DNA from: a virus
Reading direction: 5' to 3' (one strand)
Virus record (IMG/VR): IMGVR_UViG_3300036859_000694
Span: 1-20,213 of that record
DNA: 20,213 nt
How positions within the stretch are numbered: the stretch's first letter is position 1; each line of letters begins with the position of its first letter. Under the pieces are notes generated by a model. It saw nothing but the letters and a program-made list of their open reading frames with translations. It had not been told where the DNA came from and ran no database searches. Positions 1-5,408 of this stretch are shown here, one piece after another. A program made the position numbers and the translations under genes.

Positions 1-42
1 CAGGCGGAGCTTCAATTCCTTCGTCTTGACGAGTCGCTTCAT
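1..42 (-). CDS. Start of a leftward early phage gene (partial)
   Basis: Only the first 14 codons lie in the window, beginning MKRLVKTKELKLRL and running off the left edge. The start is supported by a GAGG ribosome-binding element about nine bases upstream and by a consensus promoter at 106-135 with a leader of about 57 bases. The gene is divergent from the repressor at 149, which is where a temperate phage usually places cro or another first early gene. The visible peptide is basic, but it is too short to name. Identity as a Cro-like or early regulator is inference from position alone. Confidence 0.6.
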   Translation of the reverse strand, partial: MKRLVKTKELKLRL

Positions 43-54
43 GGGGGCTAACCT

Positions 55-73
55 CACAGATTCACCGTCTGTG
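55..73. promoter_or_regulatory. Inverted repeat, candidate repressor operator
   Basis: CACAGA and TCTGTG form perfect six-base arms around a seven-base centre. The site lies in the leader of the leftward early gene, between its promoter and its start codon. Phage repressors commonly bind such dyads in the divergent region. Binding by the repressor at 149 is inference. Confidence 0.45.
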
Positions 74-97
74 CACCGAGCGCGGACCGCTCGTGCA
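72..97. promoter_or_regulatory. Second inverted repeat at the early promoter, candidate operator
   Basis: TGCACCGAGCG is mirrored by CGCTCGTGCA, a ten-base dyad with one extra base in the left arm and a five-base centre. It covers the predicted leftward transcription start near 99 and touches the neighbouring dyad at 55-73. Its arms do not share an obvious sequence with that dyad, so the two may serve different proteins. Confidence 0.45.
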
Positions 98-105
98 ACA
101 CGCCC

Positions 106-135
106 TCAATATGGGGCCAAGTCTGTCCTTGTCAA
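106..135 (-). promoter_or_regulatory. Consensus sigma70-type leftward early promoter
   Basis: On the minus strand there is a perfect TTGACA -35 box (135-130), an 18-base spacer and a TATTGA -10 box (111-106). The predicted start near 99 falls at the candidate operator and gives a leader of about 57 bases to the ATG at 42. The promoter sits upstream of the repressor start in the divergent gap, as expected for the lytic promoter of a lambda-like switch. Confidence 0.65.
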
Positions 136-148
136 GAGGGCAATTCGA

Positions 149-721
149 GTGCCGCCAAAGCCGACCCCAAAAGCGCATCCCATCGGCTTGCGGATCAAGC
201 AGATACGAGAGTTTCTCGGCCGCCCACGACGTTCGTGGTCTCAGGGGGAACTGGCTAAAAAGCTCGGAATGGACGTGCGCACCCTGCGGCGCCGGGAGGC
301 CGATGGCAAGCTCTCCGGCAAGGAGGCGGCGGCACTCGCGGCGGTGGCGCGCTGCGACGTGGGTTGGCTACTAACCAGTCATGGACGGCCTCCAGGACAG
401 GCCAAAACGGCCCTTGCCGGGCGCCAGGACAAGCTAACGGTCATCCGGGAGAGGGAAGGGCGCGATTCGTACTCTGGCGTGCGCGGCGGGGAGGACACAC
501 GTTCCGAGCCGTCGGAATCCCTGAGCCCGCAACAGATCGCCGACGAAGTCAGCGAGGTCCTCGCCCCCCTCATCCTGCAGCTCGCGGAGAAGGGCCCGCT
601 CGTGGCGGCCCGCTGGCTCCTCACCGCGGCGGCGGAGGCGAACGATCAAAGCGTGAGTGACGTGCGATCCCTAATCGACCTGGCGCGCGACTTCTTGTGG
701 CGCGCGGAGCGCGTCGGGTGA
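149..721 (+). CDS. HTH-domain phage repressor (CI-like)
   Basis: This is a 190-residue protein with an N-terminal helix-turn-helix of XRE type at about residues 14-70, including SQGELAKKLGMDVRTLRRRE and the following AAALAAVARCDVGWLL. In this family such a domain recognises operator DNA. The C-terminal part (about 110-190) is helical and may serve oligomerisation; I see no LexA-like Ser/Lys protease motif. The GTG at 149 was chosen because AAGAGGG lies eight bases upstream. The frame is open further up to a TTG at 26, but that would run through the divergent promoter. The gene heads a plus-strand operon with 725-922 and 919-1341, opposite the leftward early gene. Its role as the lysogeny repressor is inferred from fold and position, since no operator binding can be shown here. 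Confidence 0.7.
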   Translation: MPPKPTPKAHPIGLRIKQIREFLGRPRRSWSQGELAKKLGMDVRTLRRREADGKLSGKEAAALAAVARCDVGWLLTSHGRPPGQAKTALAGRQDKLTVIREREGRDSYSGVRGGEDTRSEPSESLSPQQIADEVSEVLAPLILQLAEKGPLVAARWLLTAAAEANDQSVSDVRSLIDLARDFLWRAERVG

Positions 722-724
722 TCG

Positions 725-922
725 ATGAGAATCGCCGGGGCGCTCCGGCAGCTGATCCTCGTCAACGAGCTCGCCCACACGCGGACTGGCCTGCGGCAGC
801 TGATCGGGTGGCTCGCCATGATAGCTGACGACTTCAGCGCGCACGGTGCCAATGTGGATGATCTCCGCTGGGAGATTCGGCGACTGGAACGCGAGCTGCG
901 CCGACGGAGCGGAGCAAAATGA
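725..922 (+). CDS. Small helical protein in the repressor operon
   Basis: This 65-residue protein is not one I recognise. It starts three bases after the repressor stop and overlaps the next gene by an ATGA. The sequence is leucine- and arginine-rich, with a middle helix containing GLRQLIGWLAMIADDF and a charged C-terminal helix ending in RRLERELRRRSGAK. It has no signal peptide, cysteine or clear catalytic motif. Tight spacing on both sides makes it a real member of the lysogenic transcript, where a co-regulator or exclusion factor could be expected, but nothing in the sequence decides that. Confidence 0.55.
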   Translation: MRIAGALRQLILVNELAHTRTGLRQLIGWLAMIADDFSAHGANVDDLRWEIRRLERELRRRSGAK

Positions 923-1341
923 CGGCCCGACCGTTCGCGGTCCTACTACTGGTGTTGGCTGCCCCGCGCGCGGGCGGCGCCCAAATCCCAGGCGATAGCG
1001 TGCGCTTCCGGATCCCCGGCGCCGCATGGCAGTATGGGACGATCATCCTTCCGCCAGGCGATAGTCTCCTACACGTGCGTCAGGGAGAGCTGACAACCGG
1101 AGTCTCTCTTCTTCGGATTCAACGCTTGGATCGGTGGCAGCGCCTCGATCGTGGTGACGTCATTACCTGGATGGTCTCCGGCTGCATGATTGCGGGTGCG
1201 TTAGCCGCGTTCCTCGTGCCTGAACCAGATCGCCCCGACCCGCTGGCAACTGGAGCGGTTGGCGCGGGGATGGGATTGGTCTTGGCCCTTGTCACCCTAG
1301 AGATCAGTCCGGGGCGCTGGAGAGTCGTAATCTCCCGCTAG
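919..1341 (+). CDS. Exported membrane-associated protein, Gemmatimonadota-like
   Basis: This 140-residue protein has a clear N-terminal signal peptide (residues 1-22, ending AGGAQ). A short beta-rich region follows, with the pattern DSVRFRIPGAAWQYGT and then LLRIQRLDRWQRLD. Two hydrophobic segments (about 82-98 and 111-127) and a closing GRWRVV complete it. This layout resembles small uncharacterised exported proteins that I associate with Gemmatimonadota chromosomes; that is recall, not a search. The start overlaps the upstream gene (ATGA) and GGAG lies four bases before it. Sitting in the repressor operon, it would be made in the lysogen and placed at the envelope, so superinfection exclusion or lysogenic conversion is a reasonable inference. 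Its stop overlaps the convergent gene at 1338. Confidence 0.6.
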   Translation: MTARPFAVLLLVLAAPRAGGAQIPGDSVRFRIPGAAWQYGTIILPPGDSLLHVRQGELTTGVSLLRIQRLDRWQRLDRGDVITWMVSGCMIAGALAAFLVPEPDRPDPLATGAVGAGMGLVLALVTLEISPGRWRVVISR

Positions 1342-1724
1342 GGATGACGATTCGCCTCCATCGCCGCCTCGAGATGAGAGCGGAACTCGTCGTGATCCAG
1401 GATGGTCCCCAACCGATAGACGGTTCCACCGGTGCCAACCACCGCCATAGGCCTGCCGCCAAGCCCCCAGCCGGTCTTGATGGTCTCGAGCTTTGCGAGC
1501 TGCAGCTCGGCGGTGCCGGAGAACATCCCAAGCTTCACCTTCAGCGTGCGTTTGGTGATCAACACCTCCGCCAGACGCCAGCTCCACACCGCCAGACCGA
1601 TGAGCACCAGTCCCCAGATGAGCGTCTTGACATTGAACAGCAGGGCGAGGCCGACGATGCCGACCAAGATTGTACCACCGCTCGGCTGCGGGCGCGTCCG
1701 GTAGATGATCTCCGTGGTCTCCAC
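1338..1724 (-). CDS. Two-helix membrane protein with bacterial PH domain (bPH2-like)
   Basis: This is a 128-residue protein. Residues 1-17 are cytoplasmic, and two closely spaced hydrophobic segments cover about 18-50. A C-terminal domain then has the hallmarks of bacterial pleckstrin-homology domains: ITKRTLKVKLGMFSGTAELQLAKLETIK, then AVVGTGGTVYRL and a final HDEF...LEAAM helix. Such membrane-anchored bPH2 proteins occur widely, but their roles are mostly unknown. The GTG start has GAGGA six bases upstream. The gene lies 71 bases downstream of the toxin-antitoxin-like pair, with no visible terminator between, so the pair's promoter may also read it. It is convergent with 919-1341, the two stops sharing CTAG. 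A lysogen envelope function is inference. Confidence 0.65.
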   Translation of the reverse strand: METTEIIYRTRPQPSGGTILVGIVGLALLFNVKTLIWGLVLIGLAVWSWRLAEVLITKRTLKVKLGMFSGTAELQLAKLETIKTGWGLGGRPMAVVGTGGTVYRLGTILDHDEFRSHLEAAMEANRHP

Positions 1725-1795
1725 GATGGATCCTCGCGGGCAGGTGGTGCGGCCTCAAGTAACCGCGCAGCCGCCCGCCCGCAATGGTACGAATC

Positions 1796-2218
1796 TCACG
1801 TGGGCTGATGCACTCGCTTCCGCGCCCGCCGCGCCTTCCGGGACCGTGGCGGGCGGCCGCGGGGCGACCGGTTCTCGAGATAGGTCCACAGCGCCGCCCG
1901 CGTCACGAGCCAGTCGTGGCCTCGCTTCTCCGCGACGAGCCGCTGCTTGCGAATCTGCCACCGCAGCGTGCTCGGGGCGAGGCCCGCTTCCCGGGCCGCC
2001 TCGGACAACGTCAGGTATTCCGCCGGCGAGCTGATCTGCTCGAGCACCGGGTGCGGATAATGCGCGCTTGCCTCCAGGATCTCGAACTCAATCAGATGGT
2101 CCGCGCGGTCGAAGTGCGCGAGGACCCCGCGCGCGACCTGGACGGTCCGCGCGCGCGCGACCGTCGGAAGGAGCGTGATGCTCAGGGCGTCCGCCTCATT
2201 GTCGTAGGTCGCGTGCAT
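1796..2218 (-). CDS. DUF2283 protein fused to a helix-turn-helix domain, probable antitoxin
   Basis: This is a 140-residue protein. Residues 1-52 match the DUF2283 pattern well: start MHATYDNEADALSITL, middle ARTVQVARGVLAHFD and end LIEFEILEAS. Residues 65-112 hold a helix-turn-helix with YLTLSEAAREAGLAPSTLRW and a wing-like RLVAEKRGHDWLVTRAALWTYLE, as in excisionase or MerR-like DNA-binding domains. A basic tail rich in Arg and Pro follows. DUF2283 genes are often next to DUF4258 genes in toxin-antitoxin-like pairs. Here the start codon shares one base with the stop of the DUF4258 gene (TGATG), indicating coupled translation. The HTH fusion makes it the likely autorepressor of the pair, probably acting on the dyad at 2475-2496. 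Confidence 0.72.
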   Translation of the reverse strand: MHATYDNEADALSITLLPTVARARTVQVARGVLAHFDRADHLIEFEILEASAHYPHPVLEQISSPAEYLTLSEAAREAGLAPSTLRWQIRKQRLVAEKRGHDWLVTRAALWTYLENRSPRGRPPRSRKARRARKRVHQPT

Positions 2219-2463
2219 CAGTCGTACTCCCCGATTCGGTAGACCGTCTGGATGAAGACGTGGCCCGCCTGCTGAATCCAGACGACGCTGTACGCCTTGT
2301 TCTCGATGCGGAGTGTGGAGGTCCAATGTTCCTCCCCCTGGCGCACGAACTCCAACTCCCGGCGCCCATCCTGCAGGACGCGCCGCACGACTTGGCGGGT
2401 GATCTGGGCCTTCCGCATCTCGCGGACGGCGTGTTGGGAATAGATGATGTGGAGGGGGCTCAT
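2218..2463 (-). CDS. DUF4258-like RelE-fold protein, probable toxin
   Basis: This 81-residue protein shows the DUF4258 pattern: IIYSQHAVREMRKAQITRQVVRRVLQDGRRE in the N-terminal helices, then strands TSTLRIENKAYSVVWIQQAGHVFIQTVYRI. The family is predicted to have a RelE/BrnT-like fold, and several related proteins cleave RNA. No experimental activity should be assumed here. It is the first gene of a two-gene operon with the DUF2283-HTH gene. The ATG at 2463 lies only about four bases after the predicted transcription start and has no Shine-Dalgarno sequence, so the messenger may be nearly leaderless. Position at the lysogeny end suggests a prophage stability or defence cassette; that is inference. 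Confidence 0.72.
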   Translation of the reverse strand: MSPLHIIYSQHAVREMRKAQITRQVVRRVLQDGRRELEFVRQGEEHWTSTLRIENKAYSVVWIQQAGHVFIQTVYRIGEYD

Positions 2464-2473
2464 GGTACAGGGT

Positions 2474-2501
2474 AATATACACGATAGCGGGTATATGTCA
2501 A
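2474..2501 (-). promoter_or_regulatory. Promoter of the toxin-antitoxin-like operon
   Basis: On the minus strand there is a perfect TTGACA (2501-2496), a 16-base spacer and TATATT (2479-2474), close to the sigma70 consensus. The predicted start near 2467 gives a leader of only about four bases to the ATG at 2463. The pair can therefore be expressed independently of the late operon. Confidence 0.72.
2475..2496. promoter_or_regulatory. Inverted repeat inside the promoter, candidate autoregulatory operator
   Basis: Perfect six-base arms ATATAC and GTATAT flank a ten-base centre and fill the space between the -35 and -10 boxes. A protein bound here would block the promoter directly. The HTH-carrying antitoxin encoded by the second gene is the obvious candidate. 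Confidence 0.6.
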
Positions 2502-2515
2502 GAGGGGGGAGGGAA

Positions 2516-2540
2516 CCCGCCCAGAGGCAGCCTGGGCGGG
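2516..2540 (-). terminator. GC-rich hairpin downstream of the late operon, weak terminator candidate
   Basis: CCCGCCCAG and CTGGGCGGG form perfect nine-base arms around a seven-base loop. The hairpin lies about 80 bases beyond the last late gene, which stops at 2618. On the minus strand it is followed by TTCCCTCCCCCC rather than a T-tract, so it is not a textbook intrinsic terminator. It would insulate the toxin-antitoxin promoter from late transcription if it works. Confidence 0.35.
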
Positions 2541-2550
2541 GGGAGGGGGG
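2534..2550 (+). other. G-rich tract with G-quadruplex potential
   Basis: The plus strand reads GGGCGGGGGGAGGGGGG, which supplies at least four runs of three or more G separated by single bases. It overlaps the right arm of the hairpin at 2516-2540. On the late (minus) transcript the same stretch is C-rich. Confidence 0.45.
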
Positions 2551-2553
2551 TGC

Positions 2554-2582
2554 TGGCGGGATGGTGGCGGGACGGTGGCGGT
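2554..2582. repeat. Short 11-base tandem repeats
   Basis: TGGCGGGA begins at 2554 and 2565, and TGGCGGTT begins at 2576. This gives almost three copies of an 11-base unit close to one turn of the helix. The tract lies in the 150-base gap between the late operon and the toxin-antitoxin-like pair. Function is unknown. Confidence 0.45.
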
Positions 2583-2617
2583 TATGCCGTTAGGCAGCTT
2601 GTTGGCAACGCTGCGAC

Positions 2618-2953
2618 CTACCGGCGGATCATCTCCTGCATGAGGCTATCCGCTAGGGCGTTCGTCTGGCCAGCCTTCTCGATCACCGCTTGGAACGCCG
2701 CGTACATCGCGTCTCGCTCGAGGGAGCTGCGGCCCACGTAAAAGGCTGCCACGAGCGACGACGCCCAGCAGCAGACGAGGATCGCACTCCACAGAATGAC
2801 GAGGGCCGGCAGCGTCAGGCGCGCACCGGCCCGTCGTCTTACTTGCTGAGACCCAGCAGGACCAGGATCACCAGCAGGGGCCCCGTGACTTCCTTCGTCC
2901 GCCACAAGTCGCGGAAGAAATTCGGGCGCGCGCGCTTTTCGGCGTCCTCCCAT
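2618..2953 (-). CDS. Last gene of the lysis module, single-pass membrane protein, start uncertain
   Basis: If read from the ATG at 2953 this is a 111-residue protein overlapping the spanin-like gene by 115 bases. The overlapped part has no recognisable domain. The convincing part is a strong transmembrane segment (about residues 48-73, LPALVILWSAILVCCWASSLV and onward) with two adjacent cysteines, followed by a helical charged tail ending in LMQEMIRR. A later GTG at 2905 is possible. No ATG, GTG or TTG occurs between it and the transmembrane segment, so some overlap is needed. A partner embedded partly in the spanin-like gene recalls Rz/Rz1 architecture, but there is no lipobox, so it should not be called Rz1. 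Function unknown. Confidence 0.45.
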   Translation of the reverse strand: MGGRRKARAPEFLPRLVADEGSHGAPAGDPGPAGSQQVRRRAGARLTLPALVILWSAILVCCWASSLVAAFYVGRSSLERDAMYAAFQAVIEKAGQTNALADSLMQEMIRR

Positions 2954-3441
2954 CGGACCCCCAGGGTGTCAAGTTGGAAGGCGAGTGAATCCACCCGCGC
3001 GGCCGCATCCGCGCGCGCGGTGTCCGCGTTCGCGGCCCGCGCCTCGCAGTTCAGGACCACCAGGCTGCATCCCGCCTGCTCGGCTTCCACGGCCGTGGCA
3101 GCACCCTCCAGGCGCTCGCCGGTGCCGCGATCGCCGCGTGCGCGTGCTTGCGCCGCCAGTTCTCGGATGGCCCACACGCCGGCGGTCGCGGCTTCCTGGG
3201 CGACGCCCCACCCGCGATAGACGCGTGCCGAGTCCTCCCGCAGTCGCGCGGCTTCAGCTGCAGCCGCGGCCGCGCGCACCCGCCAGGCGGCGGTTGAATC
3301 CCGCTCGGCCTTCAGCTCGGCGCGCATCGAGGCCACGGCGGGATCCGCGCGCGGGCTGATGATGCCCAACACACGCAGGGCAACGACGCCGGCGACGACC
3401 GCGGCCGCGACGGCGAGCACCGACCCGAGGACGCCCCTCAT
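2839..3441 (-). CDS. Membrane-anchored coiled-coil protein, spanin-like
   Basis: This is a 200-residue protein. Residues 5-28 are an N-terminal transmembrane segment. A long Ala/Arg/Glu-rich helical region (about 35-165, with stretches like MRAELKAERDSTAAWRVRAA) looks coiled-coil, with one CSLVVLNC cysteine pair near 124-131. A short hydrophobic stretch near the C-terminus (LLVILVLLGLS) closes the protein. Inner-membrane spanins have the first two features; the hydrophobic C-terminus is unusual. The ATG overlaps the stop of the JAMM-like gene (ATGA). Its place after the endolysin in a lysis module supports a spanin or other envelope-disruption role, but the sequence itself does not identify one. 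Confidence 0.5.
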   Translation of the reverse strand: MRGVLGSVLAVAAAVVAGVVALRVLGIISPRADPAVASMRAELKAERDSTAAWRVRAAAAAAEAARLREDSARVYRGWGVAQEAATAGVWAIRELAAQARARGDRGTGERLEGAATAVEAEQAGCSLVVLNCEARAANADTARADAAARVDSLAFQLDTLGVRWEDAEKRARPNFFRDLWRTKEVTGPLLVILVLLGLSK

Positions 3442-3860
3442 GGCTCGTTCACCTGGACCACCGCCGTCGTGTAGAGGATGGGATCCCCGCGTGCCATCCA
3501 TACCAGGCGGTCCCCACATACGATGGCGTCAAGGGCATACCCGCCACGCCGGAACGCGACCGCATCGGAGGTCTCCACGGTCGTCCCGGGGAACAGGTAC
3601 CAGCACCGGTCGGCCCCCGGGTGGGAATGCACGCGGCCCAGCGTGTGGGGCGGGCAGGGCTCGCGCGCCACCGTGTGCGTGCGGGTGGCCGTCGGGTCGG
3701 GGGTCACCACGACGGAGTCGACCCAGACCGTGGCGCCATCGTTGGCTCCGATCAGACACCCCTGGCGCTCAGTGGGGCTGAGCGCGAACAGCGTGAGGGT
3801 CGCCTGCGCCGGTCGGGTCACTACCATCCGGAGGACCAGGACCACGATCGTGAGGGTCAT
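3438..3860 (-). CDS. Exported JAMM/JAB-like metallopeptidase candidate
   Basis: This is a 140-residue protein. Residues 1-20 are hydrophobic and could be a signal peptide or anchor. The rest follows the JAB/MPN pattern: Glu31 in SPTERQGCLIG, a strand with VWVDSVVV, then HSHP at 78-81, and Ser98-Asp99 before AFRRGGYALDAIVCGDRLVWM. JAMM enzymes use Glu, two His and Asp around zinc. Here the gap from HSHP to the Asp is longer than usual and Ser sits next to Asp rather than three residues before it, so activity is uncertain. Four cysteines (35, 69, 86, 115) suggest disulphides outside the cytoplasm. The ATG overlaps the upstream stop. Lambda gpK carries a JAMM domain fused to NlpC; here the tail NlpC gene lacks one and this protein sits in the lysis module. 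Confidence 0.55.
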   Translation of the reverse strand: MTLTIVVLVLRMVVTRPAQATLTLFALSPTERQGCLIGANDGATVWVDSVVVTPDPTATRTHTVAREPCPPHTLGRVHSHPGADRCWYLFPGTTVETSDAVAFRRGGYALDAIVCGDRLVWMARGDPILYTTAVVQVNEP

Positions 3861-4675
3861 CGCCCACGCCCCCCGCGCCGCAGGGCGAACAGCACGACGA
3901 GCGTCCCATCGTGGGTGCTGCACTCGGAGCGCCGGCGCCAGACCTCGGACAGTCGCAGCGTGTCGCCGCTGCGCAGCAGCTCTGCCCAATGCGCGTAGAG
4001 GCGACCCTGCCCGCGCTCGGGGAAGTCCTGCGTCCACCAGATGCTGTCCGGTCGGCCGACGACTAGCCGTGATACCGCCACGGCCGGCACCACCGGCGCA
4101 CCGGCACGAGCGGTGCAGAGCGGTCCCGTCACCGGCGCGGGGAGCGAATCGAACCGCACGCCGTTCAGGATCACGATCGTATCGCCCGCCGGCGCCACGA
4201 TCACGAACCCATGGAATGGGGGCAGGTACAGCTGCAGCTCTTGGCCATAGGCCGTCGAGTCGAGTGTCGCGCTGCCCATGTGGAAGGGATTGAACAGCTG
4301 CTTGGGTGCTTTCTGCGCGGCGGCCGCGGCGGGCAGACCGACGAGCAGCGCCAGGAGCAGCGCCACTCGAGCGGCGATTCTCCCCAGCGCCCAGATGGCC
4401 GCGAGCGCGCCACCGGCGTCCCAGACCAGATCCCGATAGCTGAACGCGTCGCAGAGCGGCGGCCAGGGCTGCGGTCGGCCTTTCCTGACCCAGATCCTGA
4501 ACCGCACGAGCTCGACCAGCTCAATGCCGATCGCTCCCGCGGCGAATAGACCGAGGCGCGTCCATGGCGAGGACGTCAGCGCCGCGATGCCGAGCCAGTA
4601 CGCGACCGCGTAGACGAAGTGGTCGAGCTTGTCGAGACCGAACCAGGAGTCGCGGGCGAGCCAGCTAGCGCGCAT
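3857..4675 (-). CDS. Two-part membrane and exported protein next to the endolysin
   Basis: This is a 272-residue protein. Residues 1-100 form a small helical membrane domain with DKLDHF at 15-20, a Glu-rich turn IELVELVRFR and FSYRDLVWDAGG at 78-89, a pattern seen in VanZ-like and DUF2279/YfiM-like proteins. Residues 101-121 (RVALLLALLVGLPAAAAAQ) look exactly like a signal peptide inside the chain. Residues 122-272 are a beta-rich domain of unknown type, with one short-spaced cysteine each near 185 and 250. It may be a natural fusion, or an internal GTG at the RV of the signal could give a second product. It starts inside the endolysin gene (11-base overlap) and its stop overlaps the next start. 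A role in lysis or envelope remodelling is inference. Confidence 0.5.
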   Translation of the reverse strand: MRASWLARDSWFGLDKLDHFVYAVAYWLGIAALTSSPWTRLGLFAAGAIGIELVELVRFRIWVRKGRPQPWPPLCDAFSYRDLVWDAGGALAAIWALGRIAARVALLLALLVGLPAAAAAQKAPKQLFNPFHMGSATLDSTAYGQELQLYLPPFHGFVIVAPAGDTIVILNGVRFDSLPAPVTGPLCTARAGAPVVPAVAVSRLVVGRPDSIWWTQDFPERGQGRLYAHWAELLRSGDTLRLSEVWRRRSECSTHDGTLVVLFALRRGGRGR

Positions 4676-5408
4676 GGGCAGACGCCTCGGGCATAGGCCA
4701 CGCACCGAGCAGGCGCGCCAGGCGCCACTCGGGGAAGCCAGGGTGGAGATCGCTCTTGTCGGGGCGGAGCAGGGCGTGGTGCACGACGCCGGCGAACGCC
4801 GCCCAGCGGGTGCGATCGGCCGGGCCGAGCCATTCCGCGGCGCGGGGCAGCGCGGCCTGGATGCCGAACCGCTCGCACAGCCAGCGCACGAGGCGGCACG
4901 TCGCATCGATCTGGGGCTCGTCGTAGGCGTCGAACCACTCGAAGCCGCGCCAGCCCTGCGGAATCCGATACACGCGGCCCAACTCAAACAGCTTGTCCAC
5001 CATCCCGAGCGAGCGGCCAATGCCCCACAGCTCATCCCCCCGACGGGTCAGCGCACCTTCGCTGCAGAGCTCGATCCCGATCGTCCGCCGCTCGAGTGGC
5101 CCGTCGCCGAGACCGACGTGGAACGCCCAGCATTCGGGCGGGAACGTCTCGTAGATTGTGCCGTCGCGCTCGACCAGGTAGGCGGTGCCGACGCGCAGCT
5201 GGTCCCCGGGGAGCGCGCCCACCTTGCGATCGATCGTCCACCAGCGATAGGTCGAGCGCGCGGAGCCCCCCACCGTGTGGTGCAGCACGATCGTCTGCTT
5301 CTCACACGTCTGGGGGATGTACTGGCTCGTCGGGAGGCGGAGCGCCGTGCGATCGATCGCGGGTTCTGGCGCCGGGCCGACGAGCCCGGGCCACACGCGA
5401 TGCGTCAC
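4665..5408 (-). CDS. N-acetylmuramoyl-L-alanine amidase endolysin (Amidase_2)
   Basis: This 247-residue enzyme of the Amidase_2/PGRP family would cleave the bond between N-acetylmuramic acid and L-alanine in peptidoglycan. The first zinc ligand lies in VLHHTVGG (His43 or His44). The central VERDGTIYETFP, CWAFHVGLGDG and TIGIELCSEG strands are typical. The C-terminal VVHHALLRPDKSDLHPGFPEW supplies the second His and the Lys-Asp-Pro-Gly-like motif. There is no obvious signal peptide or separate wall-binding domain, so it probably needs a holin. The GTG at 5408 is chosen because it overlaps the stop of the preceding membrane gene (GTGA); the frame is open much further upstream, but that is a shadow of that gene. 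It is flanked by membrane proteins, a standard lysis arrangement. Confidence 0.88.
   Translation of the reverse strand: MTHRVWPGLVGPAPEPAIDRTALRLPTSQYIPQTCEKQTIVLHHTVGGSARSTYRWWTIDRKVGALPGDQLRVGTAYLVERDGTIYETFPPECWAFHVGLGDGPLERRTIGIELCSEGALTRRGDELWGIGRSLGMVDKLFELGRVYRIPQGWRGFEWFDAYDEPQIDATCRLVRWLCERFGIQAALPRAAEWLGPADRTRWAAFAGVVHHALLRPDKSDLHPGFPEWRLARLLGAWPMPEASAHAR

Noticed and set aside
26-148. Upstream extension of the repressor from a TTG at 26 or ATG at 41
   Set aside because: It would overlap the divergent promoter, both dyads and the leftward start codon. The GTG at 149 has a good ribosome-binding site.
2839-3441. Definite naming as lambda Rz
   Set aside because: Only topology, coiled coil and position support it, and the hydrophobic C-terminus is not typical of Rz.
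4676-5035. N-terminal extension of the two-part membrane protein to 5035
   Set aside because: The extra part is Arg/Ser-rich out-of-frame read of the endolysin gene. The ATG at 4675 begins a clean membrane domain.
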